A DNA stretch of 64,000 nt from Shewanella algidipiscicola (GTDB lineage Bacteria; Pseudomonadota; Gammaproteobacteria; Enterobacterales; Shewanellaceae). The translations under genes were made by a program, and so were the position numbers. The DNA lies in contig NZ_QPQT01000005.1 of assembly GCF_003605125.1 (NCBI RefSeq), forward strand, positions 1-64,000. Direction: 5' to 3'. The notes under the pieces were generated by a model. The model was not told where the DNA came from. It made no database searches and worked only from the letters and a program-made list of their open reading frames with translations. Shown here piece after piece: positions 8,037 to 17,192 of the stretch (position 1 is the stretch's first letter; the number at the start of each line of letters is the position of its first letter).

Positions 8037-9791
8037 CTATGATTTAGGCAGCTGCTGCTGATGCTGCTCGATAAGCGCCTTCATCGCCAATGTAGCGCGA
8101 TGATGCACCTCACTTAACGTCTCCTGTTCGCCAAAATCACACACCACCTCGTAGTAACATTTAACCTTAGGCTCGGTGCCAGAGGGGCGCACGATGACAC
8201 GAGCACCATCATCTAGACAATAGATAAGTACATCACTGCTAGGAAGATCGATAGGCTCGATGCGCCCATCGGCAAAACGCCGTTTTCCTAGGCTGATATC
8301 ATCCACAGACACGATTTTTTGCCCCGCAATCTCAGTAGGATTAAGGTTACGCAGTTGCTCACCTATGGTTGGTGAGTCATCACTACCGCTCAGGGCAATA
8401 CTCACCAGCTCGTTGAGGTAATAACCATGTTGACGATAGATAGCTTCTAGCCTGTCCCAAAGGGTTTGTCCTTGGGAGGCCAGTTCGGCGGTTAATTGGG
8501 CAAAGGCCACTAAGGCCGATAAACCATCTTTATCCCACACCATGCTGCCGATGGTGTAGCCCAACGCTTCTTCATAGGCAAACAAAAACTGGTTGTCTGC
8601 CGATTGCTTACTCATCCCCACGTTCGTCAGCCACTTAAAACCCGTTAAGGTGGTTTCGCACACACCGTGCATCGCAATACTCACCTTAGATAATAGACTC
8701 GAAGAGACTATGGTACGGCAGGTGAGCCTTTGGTTATCGGGTGCATGGGACAGTAAATAGTGTCCTAACAACACCCCTACTTGATCGCCGGTGAGCATTT
8801 GATACGCCTCGGTTGCCGCCATAGAGGCTAAGGCATCGGGTTTTCTGACCGCCACCGCAAACCGGTCGGCATCGGGATCGTTAGCGCACGCTAACATGGC
8901 ATTATGTTGGTGCGCTTCGGCGATCACCAAATCCATGGCACCAGCCTCCTCGGGGTTGGGGAAATTGACCGTAGGAAAATCGCCGTCGGGTTCTCGCTGC
9001 GCCGCCACCGAATAAACCTGAGTAAAGCCAGCATCCTTGAGCACAGTTTCGGCCATCTCGGCGCCAACACCATGCATCGCGGTATAGGCCAGACTCACCA
9101 ATGCTGGTTGTGTATGATTTTGCAGCACTGTGGACTGTTTGATGCCATCACGGTAAGCCTGATAAAAATCATCGCCGAGCATCACCAACTGCTTGCTCGC
9201 CAACGCGTCTGATATCGGCATTAATGGCACCCGTTGCTGGGCAGCCTGTTCGATACGCGCCGCAATCCCCGTATCGTGCGGAGGAATAATTTGCGCGCCA
9301 TTTTCCCAGTAAACTTTATAACCATTATATTGCGGTGGGTTATGACTTGCGGTGACGACTATGCCCGCAGCCGCTTTAAGGTGCAGCACACCAAAGGCCA
9401 CTAACGGGGTGGGAGCCACATGTTCGGTGAGATACACCTTAACGCCAGCACTGGTCAACACGGCCGCAGCATCATAGGCAAACTGCTTAGAATCATGGCG
9501 ACCATCATAACCTATGACCACGCCTCGACTGGCGGCCTGCTTGACTTGTGCCTTAAGGTACTCAGCTACCCCTTTGGATGTTTGTTGAACCACTAAACGG
9601 TTCATTCGCATCGGTCCTGCTCCAACCACACCACGGATCCCTGCGGTGCCAAAGGTCAATCGCCCACTAAAACGCTGTTCAAGCTCACGCTGTTCATCGT
9701 TATCGAGCATGGCTTGGATCTCATTATGACTACTGGGATCGCCGTCTAGCCCCAACCAATGTTGAATTTTTGCCTGTAGATGTGCATCCAT
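8037..9791 (-). CDS. Phosphohexomutase (phosphoglucomutase/phosphomannomutase, PGM2-like)
   Basis: A 584-residue alpha-D-phosphohexomutase interconverting hexose 1- and 6-phosphates in the cytoplasm. The phosphoserine loop TASHNPPQYNGYK places the active serine at residue 149. The metal loop DPDADRF starts at residue 305. The C-terminal phosphate-binding loop RPSGTEPKVKCYYE is intact. The length and the GTAGIRGVVGAGPMRMN N-terminal block point to the long PGM2-like subfamily rather than the short ManB or GlmM types. ATG 9791 has a gggagg Shine-Dalgarno. Substrate preference (glucose or mannose) is not resolvable from sequence. Confidence 0.92.
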   Translation of the reverse strand: MDAHLQAKIQHWLGLDGDPSSHNEIQAMLDNDEQRELEQRFSGRLTFGTAGIRGVVGAGPMRMNRLVVQQTSKGVAEYLKAQVKQAASRGVVIGYDGRHDSKQFAYDAAAVLTSAGVKVYLTEHVAPTPLVAFGVLHLKAAAGIVVTASHNPPQYNGYKVYWENGAQIIPPHDTGIAARIEQAAQQRVPLMPISDALASKQLVMLGDDFYQAYRDGIKQSTVLQNHTQPALVSLAYTAMHGVGAEMAETVLKDAGFTQVYSVAAQREPDGDFPTVNFPNPEEAGAMDLVIAEAHQHNAMLACANDPDADRFAVAVRKPDALASMAATEAYQMLTGDQVGVLLGHYLLSHAPDNQRLTCRTIVSSSLLSKVSIAMHGVCETTLTGFKWLTNVGMSKQSADNQFLFAYEEALGYTIGSMVWDKDGLSALVAFAQLTAELASQGQTLWDRLEAIYRQHGYYLNELVSIALSGSDDSPTIGEQLRNLNPTEIAGQKIVSVDDISLGKRRFADGRIEPIDLPSSDVLIYCLDDGARVIVRPSGTEPKVKCYYEVVCDFGEQETLSEVHHRATLAMKALIEQHQQQLPKS

Positions 9792-10131
9792 AAAAGCCTC
9801 CCTTTACCCATCAATCCGCTATGCGAATATTACTATAACTAACAGTAAGTCGCGGCGCACGAGAGAACAAGTGAATTTGCATTAAAGGTAAGTATACTTA
9901 GCAAAGTACTCTGGTGTGATGACAAACCGCTATCGCCCGCTACCCTCTCAAACGTGATAGCCTTTTAGCTTGTGGACGGATGACAACTGTCAGTCTAATT
10001 CAGCGCGTGTACACCGCTGCCACTGATAGTTAATACTTTACCACTCACCCTAGCTTACGTACTTAACTTACGTGGTGCGATAAAGCTTGCATGAGGTAAG
10101 CTGTCTAAGAGACTCCGTTGAGTCATGCAGC
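9792..10131. other. Intergenic region, phosphohexomutase promoter side
   Basis: No coding region. It should hold the phosphohexomutase promoter and the end of the diguanylate cyclase transcript. One perfect 12-bp palindrome, taagtatactta at 9889-9900, is about 100 bases before the phosphohexomutase start codon and may be an operator. Nothing else is clear. Confidence 0.4.
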
Positions 10132-11091
10132 TCATAGCATAAATACAACACAGTTTTTACCGGCACGCTTTGCACGGTATAGGGCGGCATCGGCGCGTTT
10201 GAGACTATCTTGATAGCCGCTATCATTGGTAGCCATGCACGCCACGCCAATACTGACCGATGCCGACAATCCAGATATGGCCAGTAGCTCAAATCGCGCA
10301 AGTGTGGACTGACGTAGCCGCTCGGCAAACGCCAAAGCTTGTTCTGCGGTCATACAGGGCAAGGCCAACACGAATTCATCACCGCCAAAACGATAAACAC
10401 TGTCGGCTTGTCGACATTGCTCGCGGCAAGTCTCCGCCATGGCGACAATGATATTGTCTCCCATATGGTGGCCTAAGGTATCGTTTATTGCCTTTAAGTT
10501 ATCGAGATCGAGCATCAAAATGCTACAAGGCCTACTATAGCGAGCCCACTGTTCATAATGCTGACTGACATCTTGCTCTAGTCTGCGCCGATTAAATAAC
10601 CCTGTCAGTTGGTCGGTATCGCTGTACTCTCGCAGTTGCCGCTCCATTTCATGCCGCTTAGAGATATTGCTCGCCACCCACAGCACTACGCGCTCACCCG
10701 CTATTGTAAAGTCCAGCGGTTGGATACGCCCCTCAAACCAAATGGGCAGCTCTGGCCCATCGACTGATACGCCCAATACGTCTTTATCGGATAGCTCATA
10801 TTCTTCAATTAATAATTTGTTGGATTGTAATGCTTGGGTAATTTTATCGAGGAACCACTGTGCCTTTTCGGCCGAAATAAGATTACTGAGGTGTGAGCCG
10901 ACCAGTGCAGAGCCATCGTGATAGTAGCGCGCATCGTTGCCACCAAATACACCGAGGTATTTGCCACTTTGCGACAAGATAAACGTTGGATCGGGCAAAG
11001 CTTTTAGCACTGCGGTCATATGTTCAATGCGCACCGCATTCACCGCGCTAATATTAAGATGAGGATGACGTTGTGATTCGGGTAGATGCAT
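10132..11091 (-). CDS. Diguanylate cyclase with N-terminal PAS domain
   Basis: A 319-residue soluble signalling protein. A PAS-like sensor domain covers about residues 25-150 (VLKALPDPTFILSQSGKYLGVFGG...). A GGDEF domain follows from about 165. The catalytic signature RFGGDEF is intact at residues 236-240 and an RQAD inhibitory I-site sits five residues before it, so c-di-GMP synthesis with product feedback is expected. No membrane segment or EAL domain is present. The ATG follows agggac. It is divergent from the pseudouridine synthase gene. Confidence 0.92.
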   Translation of the reverse strand: MHLPESQRHPHLNISAVNAVRIEHMTAVLKALPDPTFILSQSGKYLGVFGGNDARYYHDGSALVGSHLSNLISAEKAQWFLDKITQALQSNKLLIEEYELSDKDVLGVSVDGPELPIWFEGRIQPLDFTIAGERVVLWVASNISKRHEMERQLREYSDTDQLTGLFNRRRLEQDVSQHYEQWARYSRPCSILMLDLDNLKAINDTLGHHMGDNIIVAMAETCREQCRQADSVYRFGGDEFVLALPCMTAEQALAFAERLRQSTLARFELLAISGLSASVSIGVACMATNDSGYQDSLKRADAALYRAKRAGKNCVVFML

Positions 11092-11479
11092 GGCTGTGTC
11101 CCTCGAACACTTGAGGAATCCCGTGCAAGCATGACGCTTTATCCCCCAACAGACTATGCCCTAAGGTCAATGAGGTGGCACTTTTGTCCTAAAATTGTAT
11201 TCATATTTAGATTACGTTTTCCACAACATAACAACAAGACAATTTAACCTTTAATAATTGATCTAACGCCTATTTTATGGCTAAAAATGACGTCGAAAAC
11301 GCCATATACAGCTTTTATGGTTATTCATCAGCCGATAACGCATTTATCCATACCGCTCATAAGCCACTGACTTGCTTTTTACCTAGCACTGAGGCCGATA
11401 TCAGCCTCTCATGCTTGGCAAAAATAGTGTAAACTCGCCCCCCAACAGCGGGGACCACCATCAAAATATAGCCGACCTC
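11092..11479. other. Divergent intergenic region
   Basis: A low-GC stretch between two divergent genes, expected to hold both promoters. I see no repeat, hairpin or convincing small gene. If the pseudouridine synthase starts at the upstream ATG 11411, the last 69 bases would be coding. Confidence 0.4.
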
Positions 11480-12328
11480 ATGAACTTAACTAAATCTGAA
11501 TATCATCTTACCATTACCCAAGTCGATAGCGATGCCGTCAGCCTCTTGGCGGCGCACTGTGGATTATCTAAACAGATCATTAAACAGGCCATGGTCAAAG
11601 GCGCAGTGTGGTTAAGTCGTGGCAAATATACCCAGCGACTACGGCGGGCAAAAAAAGCACTCAAGGTGGGCGATACATTACACCTCTATTATCATCCGGA
11701 GGTGTTGGCGCAAACGGTTGCCGATGCACAACTGATTCTCGACAAAGGCCAATACAGTATTTGGTATAAACCTTACGCCATGCTCTGCCAAGGCTCGAAA
11801 TGGAGCGATCACACCACGATTAATCGTTTTGTCGAAACCCATCTTACTCCCCAACGTCCGGCATTTATTGTGCACCGGCTCGATCGCGCCGCCACAGGCT
11901 TAGTGATCATCGGCCACAGTAAAACCACCACGGCGGCACTGGCGGCGCAATTTGAACATCGGCAGCTTAATAAGCAATATCGCGTCATAGTCAAAGGCGA
12001 ATTCCCCAAGCAGCGCCAAACTATAGACACAGATGTCGATGGTAAAACGGCGCGCTCGCACGCCGAGCTTATCGAATACGATGCCCAGCATGCTCGCTCG
12101 CTTGTGCAGGTCACTATTGAAACGGGGCGTAAACACCAGATCCGTATCCATATGGCCAGCATAGGGTATCCCGTGGTGGGCGACAGGCAACATGGCGATG
12201 CCGTGGCGGGCGATCCAAACCTGCAATTAACCGCCTGCTTTCTCGATTTCACCTGCCCGCTTACCCAAGAAAAGCTGCATATTGCCCTACCCGAGCACCT
12301 ACAACCTCAGCTGGCCGCGCTCGATTAA
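11480..12328 (+). CDS. RluA-family pseudouridine synthase
   Basis: Isomerises uridine to pseudouridine in rRNA or tRNA. The 282-residue protein has an S4-like N-terminal segment (LAAHCGLSKQIIKQAMVKGAVWLSRG) and the catalytic motif HRLDRAATGL with Asp135. HQIRIHMASIGYPVVGD near the C-terminus is also typical. It resembles a subfamily (TIGR01621) known from Vibrio and Shewanella whose target base is unassigned. I start it at ATG 11480, which removes 23 low-complexity residues; ATG 11411 in the same frame is an alternative and neither has a strong Shine-Dalgarno. Confidence 0.88.
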   Translation: MNLTKSEYHLTITQVDSDAVSLLAAHCGLSKQIIKQAMVKGAVWLSRGKYTQRLRRAKKALKVGDTLHLYYHPEVLAQTVADAQLILDKGQYSIWYKPYAMLCQGSKWSDHTTINRFVETHLTPQRPAFIVHRLDRAATGLVIIGHSKTTTAALAAQFEHRQLNKQYRVIVKGEFPKQRQTIDTDVDGKTARSHAELIEYDAQHARSLVQVTIETGRKHQIRIHMASIGYPVVGDRQHGDAVAGDPNLQLTACFLDFTCPLTQEKLHIALPEHLQPQLAALD

Positions 12329-12387
12329 CCTTTAATCACAGCGCGGCTCAAGTGAACACAGGGCACACCTCGCAGCCTCGGCGGTCG

Positions 12388-14349
12388 TTAAGGCGTGATA
12401 TCGGCTTTAGCTGCCGCTGGGTCGATAGGCTCATCACCTTCAAGTACCTCCTCGTAGCCTTTAGGCGGCGGTGTCCAGCCACGTTCACTGTTAGAATGCT
12501 TGTCACTTCTATCTCGCGTCATCGCAGTTTTAATGGTCTCTTCCAGCTCAATAAATAATTTGCGATAGTTATTGTCGAATCGCTCACCTGAGCTGTCATC
12601 ACACCAGGCTTGATAGAGGATATCGGAACTGCGTTTTTCGATGCGCTTGAAGGTATTTTTTTGCTGCTCAACGTGAAAGGGATGAAACCCTAAACACTTC
12701 ATCGCATCGGCCCCTAACTCTAACGCCGATAATAGGGTCTCCTTTTGGATAAAATCCGCGCCCGCGCGGCGCAGCATATAAGCATGACCACGGTCGAAGG
12801 CGCGCGCTAATATCTTCACCTGAGGGTAAGTGTGTTTAACGTATTTAACTAACTCGGTCGCACTTTCGGGGTTGTCCATCGACACCACTAGCAGTGAGGC
12901 CTCCTCGATACCTGCGGTGTGCAGCAGATCGGGGCGAGTGGCATCACCAAAATAACTTTTAACATTGATACTGCGCAGAATATCCACTTGGCTTATCTGA
13001 TGGTCGAGTACCACAGTGTTAACCCCGTTGGCCGTCAATAACCGGTTCACCACCTGACCAAAACGGCCGACACCGGCGATAATAACTGGGCCTTGCTCTT
13101 CAATAATATCGGCCTCTCGGGCGTCAGGCGCGGCGCGGTAACGGGGTAAAATGAGCTTTTCAAAGGCGATAAATAGTCCGGGTGTAAGGAACATACTCAG
13201 CGCCACCACCAGCAATAAGGTTTGGGCTAAGTCGGTTGGCAATACATTATTTTGTACTGAATAGCTCACCAACACGAAACCAAACTCCCCCGCTTGGGCT
13301 AGGCTCAAGGCAAATAGCCAGCGATCGCTTTTTCTTATCTTAAACAGCAGGCTCAGCAGCAGTAATACTAAGACTTTGAGCAGCATCAAGCCTAATGTCA
13401 TCAAGACAATGACACCTAGCTCTTGCCACAACCAAGCAAAATTCACTCCCGCGCCCACGGTGATAAAAAATAAACCTAATAACAAACCTTTAAAAGGCTC
13501 GATACTCGACTCTAGCTCATGGCGAAACTCACTGTTGGCTAAGACTACGCCGGCTAAAAAGGCCCCTAAAGCCGGCGATAACCCCACGAGACTCATCATC
13601 GCCGCAATGCCGATAACCAACATCAGCGCGGTAGCGGTAAAGATCTCTCTTAAGCCTGAACTGGCGACAAAACGAAACAGCGGCCGGCTCAAGTAATGGC
13701 CGCCAACCACCAACAGGGCGATGGCCCCAGTAATCACTAAGGCGTAAGCCCAACCGGGTAAACCAGCCACCAGACTCACCTCTTGATGTTGCTGCGCGGC
13801 AGTGCTAGCTAACTGCTGCGCCTTATCCACCAGCTCAGGCAACGCCAGCAAGGGAATAAAGGCTAACATGGGGATCACCGCGATATCTTGAAACAGCAAC
13901 ACCGAAAACGCACTGCGGCCACCGTCGGTTTTCCCAAGCCCTTTCTCATTGAAGGTTTGCAGCACAATGGCAGTAGACGATAGCGTAAAGACTAAACCTA
14001 TGGTCAAGGCGATGGTCCATTGCACTTCAAAATAGAGCGCAATCGCCATCACGGCAGCGGCGGTCAACACCACTTGCAAACCGCCCAGTCCCATTAAGCG
14101 ATGACGCATCGCCCACAACATTTTGGGCTCGAGTTCTAGCCCCACCACAAACAGCATCATCACCACACCAAACTCGGCAAAATGCTGAATAACGCTGGCC
14201 TCTTCGCCCACGAGCCCCACCACAGGGCCAATCACCACACCGGCTATGAGGTATCCCAGGACTGAGCCTAAGCCAAAACGTTTGGCTAAGGGCACGGCAA
14301 TCACCGCTGCCACTAAATAGATAAACGCCTGTAGAAAATAACCTGTCAT
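12388..14349 (-). CDS. kefC: KefC-type glutathione-gated potassium efflux antiporter
   Basis: A 653-residue CPA2 monovalent cation:proton antiporter. Residues 1-385 form about 12 membrane segments of the Na+/H+ exchanger fold, including GVVMMLFVVGLELEP and STAIVLQTFNEKG. A cytoplasmic RCK_N/TrkA-N domain follows with the Rossmann motif IIAGVGRFGQVV near 420, then a basic and acidic tail. The stop of the upstream kefF gene overlaps the ATG (tgatg), with gaggg as Shine-Dalgarno, showing translational coupling. KefC protects against electrophiles such as methylglyoxal by acidifying the cytoplasm. Confidence 0.92.
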   Translation of the reverse strand: MTGYFLQAFIYLVAAVIAVPLAKRFGLGSVLGYLIAGVVIGPVVGLVGEEASVIQHFAEFGVVMMLFVVGLELEPKMLWAMRHRLMGLGGLQVVLTAAAVMAIALYFEVQWTIALTIGLVFTLSSTAIVLQTFNEKGLGKTDGGRSAFSVLLFQDIAVIPMLAFIPLLALPELVDKAQQLASTAAQQHQEVSLVAGLPGWAYALVITGAIALLVVGGHYLSRPLFRFVASSGLREIFTATALMLVIGIAAMMSLVGLSPALGAFLAGVVLANSEFRHELESSIEPFKGLLLGLFFITVGAGVNFAWLWQELGVIVLMTLGLMLLKVLVLLLLSLLFKIRKSDRWLFALSLAQAGEFGFVLVSYSVQNNVLPTDLAQTLLLVVALSMFLTPGLFIAFEKLILPRYRAAPDAREADIIEEQGPVIIAGVGRFGQVVNRLLTANGVNTVVLDHQISQVDILRSINVKSYFGDATRPDLLHTAGIEEASLLVVSMDNPESATELVKYVKHTYPQVKILARAFDRGHAYMLRRAGADFIQKETLLSALELGADAMKCLGFHPFHVEQQKNTFKRIEKRSSDILYQAWCDDSSGERFDNNYRKLFIELEETIKTAMTRDRSDKHSNSERGWTPPPKGYEEVLEGDEPIDPAAAKADITP

Positions 14350-14972
14350 CACCTCTCCCTCTCGATAATGGTGTCCAAGTGATGATTTAAACAGTCTAGC
14401 TTAGCCGTCAGATGCACATTGACCCTGTCTTCAACCAAGGCCTTTAGTAGGCGTTGCCATTGACCTATATGGCGGGCCATGAAGTCATCTTCGATAGCGG
14501 TTCGGGCGCCAAACAGCACCAGAGGCGCAAGATAGTGCATGCCGGTTAAGCTGGCGGTCTGCTCCAGTGGTGCCAACAACTGACGCACAGTGAAATGGTT
14601 ATAACCTTGCGCTTGATAAGCATCTTCCTTACCACCGGCGCTGACGGCGCAAAAAAAGGTTTTCCCCTTTAACACAGTGCCATCGGTGCCATAAGCGAAG
14701 CCGTATTCAAGCACCAAATCTTGCCACTCTTTTAAAATGGCTGGGGTCGAATACCAGTACAGCGGAAATTGAAAAATAACAATATCGTGCTCAATCAGTC
14801 GTTGCTGCTCGCACTCAATATCGATATCGAAGGTGGGGTATTCGCCGTAGAGATCGACAGCAGTCACTCCATCGATGGCCTTTGCCGCGTTAAACAGCGG
14901 AATATTCACTTCAGAGCGATGCTGGGAAGGGTGGGCAAGTAAAAGTAAAACACGTTTATGAGTCGTCGACAT
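14349..14972 (-). CDS. kefF: KefF-type NAD(P)H quinone oxidoreductase, KefC partner
   Basis: A 207-residue flavodoxin-fold oxidoreductase: KRVLLLLAHPSQHRSEVN at the N-terminus (FMN binding) and FQFPLYWYSTPAILKEWQDLVLEYGFAYG in the middle, typical of the KefF/NQO1 family. In Escherichia coli KefF is a required ancillary subunit of KefC and has quinone reductase activity. I start at ATG 14972, which has a taggac Shine-Dalgarno, rather than 10 codons upstream. The overlap with kefC makes the partner relationship very likely. Confidence 0.9.
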   Translation of the reverse strand: MSTTHKRVLLLLAHPSQHRSEVNIPLFNAAKAIDGVTAVDLYGEYPTFDIDIECEQQRLIEHDIVIFQFPLYWYSTPAILKEWQDLVLEYGFAYGTDGTVLKGKTFFCAVSAGGKEDAYQAQGYNHFTVRQLLAPLEQTASLTGMHYLAPLVLFGARTAIEDDFMARHIGQWQRLLKALVEDRVNVHLTAKLDCLNHHLDTIIERER

Positions 14973-15519
14973 GAGCGTCCTATGCGAGGCGGCATGACGC
15001 AATATCCTTGCAAAATTATCGCGCCATAGGTCTAGATAAAATAGCTTGTAACGCCTTGAATCTCAAGCGTGGTCACGAGAAAATTGCACCTAAAAATGGC
15101 ATTCTAAAACGCCCTTTAACCTGTTTGCCGAGCCTGTCTACTGATCCACATTGACTGGTTAATGTGATGGGACAAATGTGCGATGTGCATATCAGCGAGC
15201 CTAGGCCTGTTGATCTTTGCTGATTGAATGTTGTTCGAGACAAAAACGTGTTAATCGAGGCGAGTGGATTGCAGCCTAGTCATCTAAGCAAAATTCACTT
15301 AACAAAGAGTAAAACGTTTTTAGCCGACCCCTTCGGGCAGCGTTTGTTGCTCATTTCTATTGCGTTCTCAGCTTTTTATGTAGAATAACTACCCCACAAA
15401 GCTTCTGCCTTGCATAAATACTCAACAATTCGCTGCGAAAACAACCTTGAAAGCTCAACAGGCCCTAGACAAATCTTCTATCAAGGCCCGTGATCATCAT
15501 GAGTTTAACACCATCCCCC
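14973..15519. other. Long intergenic region between metA and kefF
   Basis: 547 bases without a credible gene, containing the metA 3' untranslated region and the kefF promoter. The segment around 15300-15380 has a short ccccttcggg hairpin. I see no clear intrinsic terminator or RNA gene, but the length leaves room for an unannotated small RNA. Confidence 0.4.
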
Positions 15520-16461
15520 CTATCTTGATTCCCATGGGGTTATGCCGCTCATATCTTCAAGGTTGTAGGGGGTCAACTGATAAACATAGTAATTAAGCCA
15601 ATTACTGACCAACAGGCTACCGTGACCATGCCAGCGGGCGACGGGTTCTTGGTTTGGATCGTCGCCGCGATAATAATTTTGCGGAATGTCGGGATTAAGT
15701 CCAGCGTTTAAATCGCGCTGATACTCCTCATTCAAGGTCGACTTTTGGTATTCGGGGTGGCCCATCACAAACAGATTACGGTTACTGCGACTGAGCACCA
15801 TATAAGCGCCCGCCTCGTCCGATTCGGTCAGCACTTGCAGCTCAGGATGTTGCTTTAATTGCTCAACATTCATCTCGGCAAAGCGCGAATGGGGCGCAAA
15901 AAACTCTTCATCGAAGCCGCGCAGCAGCGGAAAATGAATCGACGTACGTTGATGACAAAATACGCCTGAACGTTTTTTATCCAGCACTTGGCGTTGTAAA
16001 CCATACAGATGATAAAGCGCGGCATGGGCTGCCCAACATAAAAACAACACCGAAGTGACATGGGCCTGAGACCAGTCGATGATCTCACAAATATGCTCCC
16101 AGTAGATAACGTCTTCAAACTCTACCTGACCAAGGGGGGCGCCGGTAATGATTAAGCCATCGTAATTTTTATGGCGCACATCTTCAAAATCACGATAGAA
16201 GTTATTCATGTGATCGATAGAGGTGTGCTTGGACGCTTTATCATGAATACGCAGCAAATCGACATCGACTTGCAGCGGCGTATTGCCCAGCAGGCGCAGC
16301 AATTGAGTTTCGGTCTCAATTTTGTTGGGCATCAGATTTAAGATCAGCACCTTCATGGGTCTGATATCTTGATTCGCCGCCCGGGTTTCAGACATGACGA
16401 AAATATTTTCTGATTCAAGGATCTCTGCCGCTGGCAGATTGTCAGGAATTTTTACTGGCAT
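15520..16461 (-). CDS. metA: Homoserine O-succinyltransferase (MetA/MetAS)
   Basis: Acylates homoserine in the first committed step of methionine synthesis. The 313-residue protein has the catalytic cysteine in [15 protein letters not shown] (Cys142), the [14 protein letters not shown] and [18 protein letters not shown] blocks, and MGHPEYQ, which supplies the His/Glu of the active site. I start it at ATG 16461 with a gagg Shine-Dalgarno, giving [15 protein letters not shown] as in known MetA proteins. It follows a lipoprotein gene by 125 bases on the same strand; tandem met boxes lie upstream of that gene, so the two may be one MetJ-controlled unit. Acyl donor (succinyl or acetyl) is uncertain from sequence. 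Confidence 0.95.
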   Translation of the reverse strand: MPVKIPDNLPAAEILESENIFVMSETRAANQDIRPMKVLILNLMPNKIETETQLLRLLGNTPLQVDVDLLRIHDKASKHTSIDHMNNFYRDFEDVRHKNYDGLIITGAPLGQVEFEDVIYWEHICEIIDWSQAHVTSVLFLCWAAHAALYHLYGLQRQVLDKKRSGVFCHQRTSIHFPLLRGFDEEFFAPHSRFAEMNVEQLKQHPELQVLTESDEAGAYMVLSRSNRNLFVMGHPEYQKSTLNEEYQRDLNAGLNPDIPQNYYRGDDPNQEPVARWHGHGSLLVSNWLNYYVYQLTPYNLEDMSGITPWESR

Positions 16462-16523
16462 AGCGCGCCTCATTCAATCTTGTTAAGCACTCTTAAAGGT
16501 GCACAGTAATGAAATCGGCGCGA

Positions 16524-16548
16524 TGACAACTACTTAAGCTTGTTGTCA
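16524..16548. promoter_or_regulatory. Inverted repeat upstream of metA
   Basis: tgacaac and gttgtca flank an 11-base spacer, about 60 bases upstream of metA. The surrounding sequence also repeats ggtgcac/gtgcact three times. It may be an operator or an mRNA hairpin; no T run follows. No consensus met box is seen here. Confidence 0.45.
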
Positions 16549-16586
16549 GTGCACTAGAGATTGGTGCACTAAACAAACATTCAGGA

Positions 16587-16988
16587 TTATCGGCCGACCT
16601 GCTGTACCAATACCGACATGGGTTCTTGCGAGCCAAGATCGATAGGGTACGCCTGAGTATTAATGAACATCAGCTGATCGTTATGACTAATTTTCGCCCC
16701 TACCGCATAAGTATGCCCAGGTTCAAATTGATCACTTGGGATCACAAACTGAAACGGGGCGGGAGTCGTAATATCACTGCGCTGCAGCTCTGCTATCACC
16801 ACCGAAGGAGCATCCATCTTGGACACATCTTTCACCTGCACCGTTAATACCGCATTAGGTGGCAGCGCGATACGCTCTCTAAACCACACTTCGCCTTGAA
16901 TTTCGACACTGGCATTAGGCGTCGCACAGCCACTTAGCACACTGGCCGCCATGGCCACAGGTAACAGCGGTTTTAACCATTTGTTCAT
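16587..16988 (-). CDS. YbaY/YscW-like outer-membrane lipoprotein
   Basis: A 133-residue lipoprotein precursor. It has a short charged N-terminus, a hydrophobic stretch and the lipobox LSGC with Cys21, so it is expected to be lipidated and exported. The mature part (VEIQGEVWFRERIALPPNAVLTVQVKDVS...) matches the small beta-rich family that includes YbaY and type III pilotin YscW homologues; molecular function is not established. Tandem MetJ-like boxes overlap its predicted promoter and metA lies downstream, an unexpected link to methionine control. Confidence 0.82.
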   Translation of the reverse strand: MNKWLKPLLPVAMAASVLSGCATPNASVEIQGEVWFRERIALPPNAVLTVQVKDVSKMDAPSVVIAELQRSDITTPAPFQFVIPSDQFEPGHTYAVGAKISHNDQLMFINTQAYPIDLGSQEPMSVLVQQVGR

Positions 16989-17001
16989 TATCTAGCTCCT
17001 T

Positions 17002-17029
17002 ATAATACATCAAGACATCTGGATGTCTA
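17002..17029 (-). promoter_or_regulatory. Predicted promoter of the lipoprotein gene
   Basis: On the minus strand TAGACA (17029-17024) and TATTAT (17007-17002) are separated by 16 bases, a good sigma-70 match. The -10 ends 13 bases before the ATG at 16988, so the leader would be very short. The met boxes overlap it. Confidence 0.55.
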
Positions 17030-17036
17030 TATGTCT
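17005..17036. promoter_or_regulatory. Tandem MetJ-like operator (met boxes)
   Basis: Consecutive 8-mers agacatct, ggatgtct and atatgtct (17013-17036), preceded by a weaker atacatca, match the met-box consensus agacgtct at 6, 6 and 5 of 8 positions in an unbroken 8-bp phase. MetJ binds such tandem boxes with S-adenosylmethionine as corepressor. They cover the -35 and spacer of the lipoprotein promoter, 550 bases upstream of metA. Confidence 0.68.
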
Positions 17037-17192
17037 AACCTTAATTAGATCAAATAACTGATCTCACAAATAACGTATCTCATCAAGAACTGTGAAAGCA
17101 CGCATATTTGTGCAATTCCCATAAGTGATACACCTTGTCCTAGGATCAATATGTCCATATCATAGAACGACCACTTGTTGCGAAATAGCCTA

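Noticed and set aside
10068..10328. 86-codon minus-strand frame overlapping the diguanylate cyclase gene
   Set aside because: It is a shifted reading of the GGDEF domain's 3' end.
15300..15519. Possible metA terminator or small RNA
   Set aside because: Only direct repeats of aggcc words and a 3-bp ccc/ggg hairpin are visible; none is convincing.
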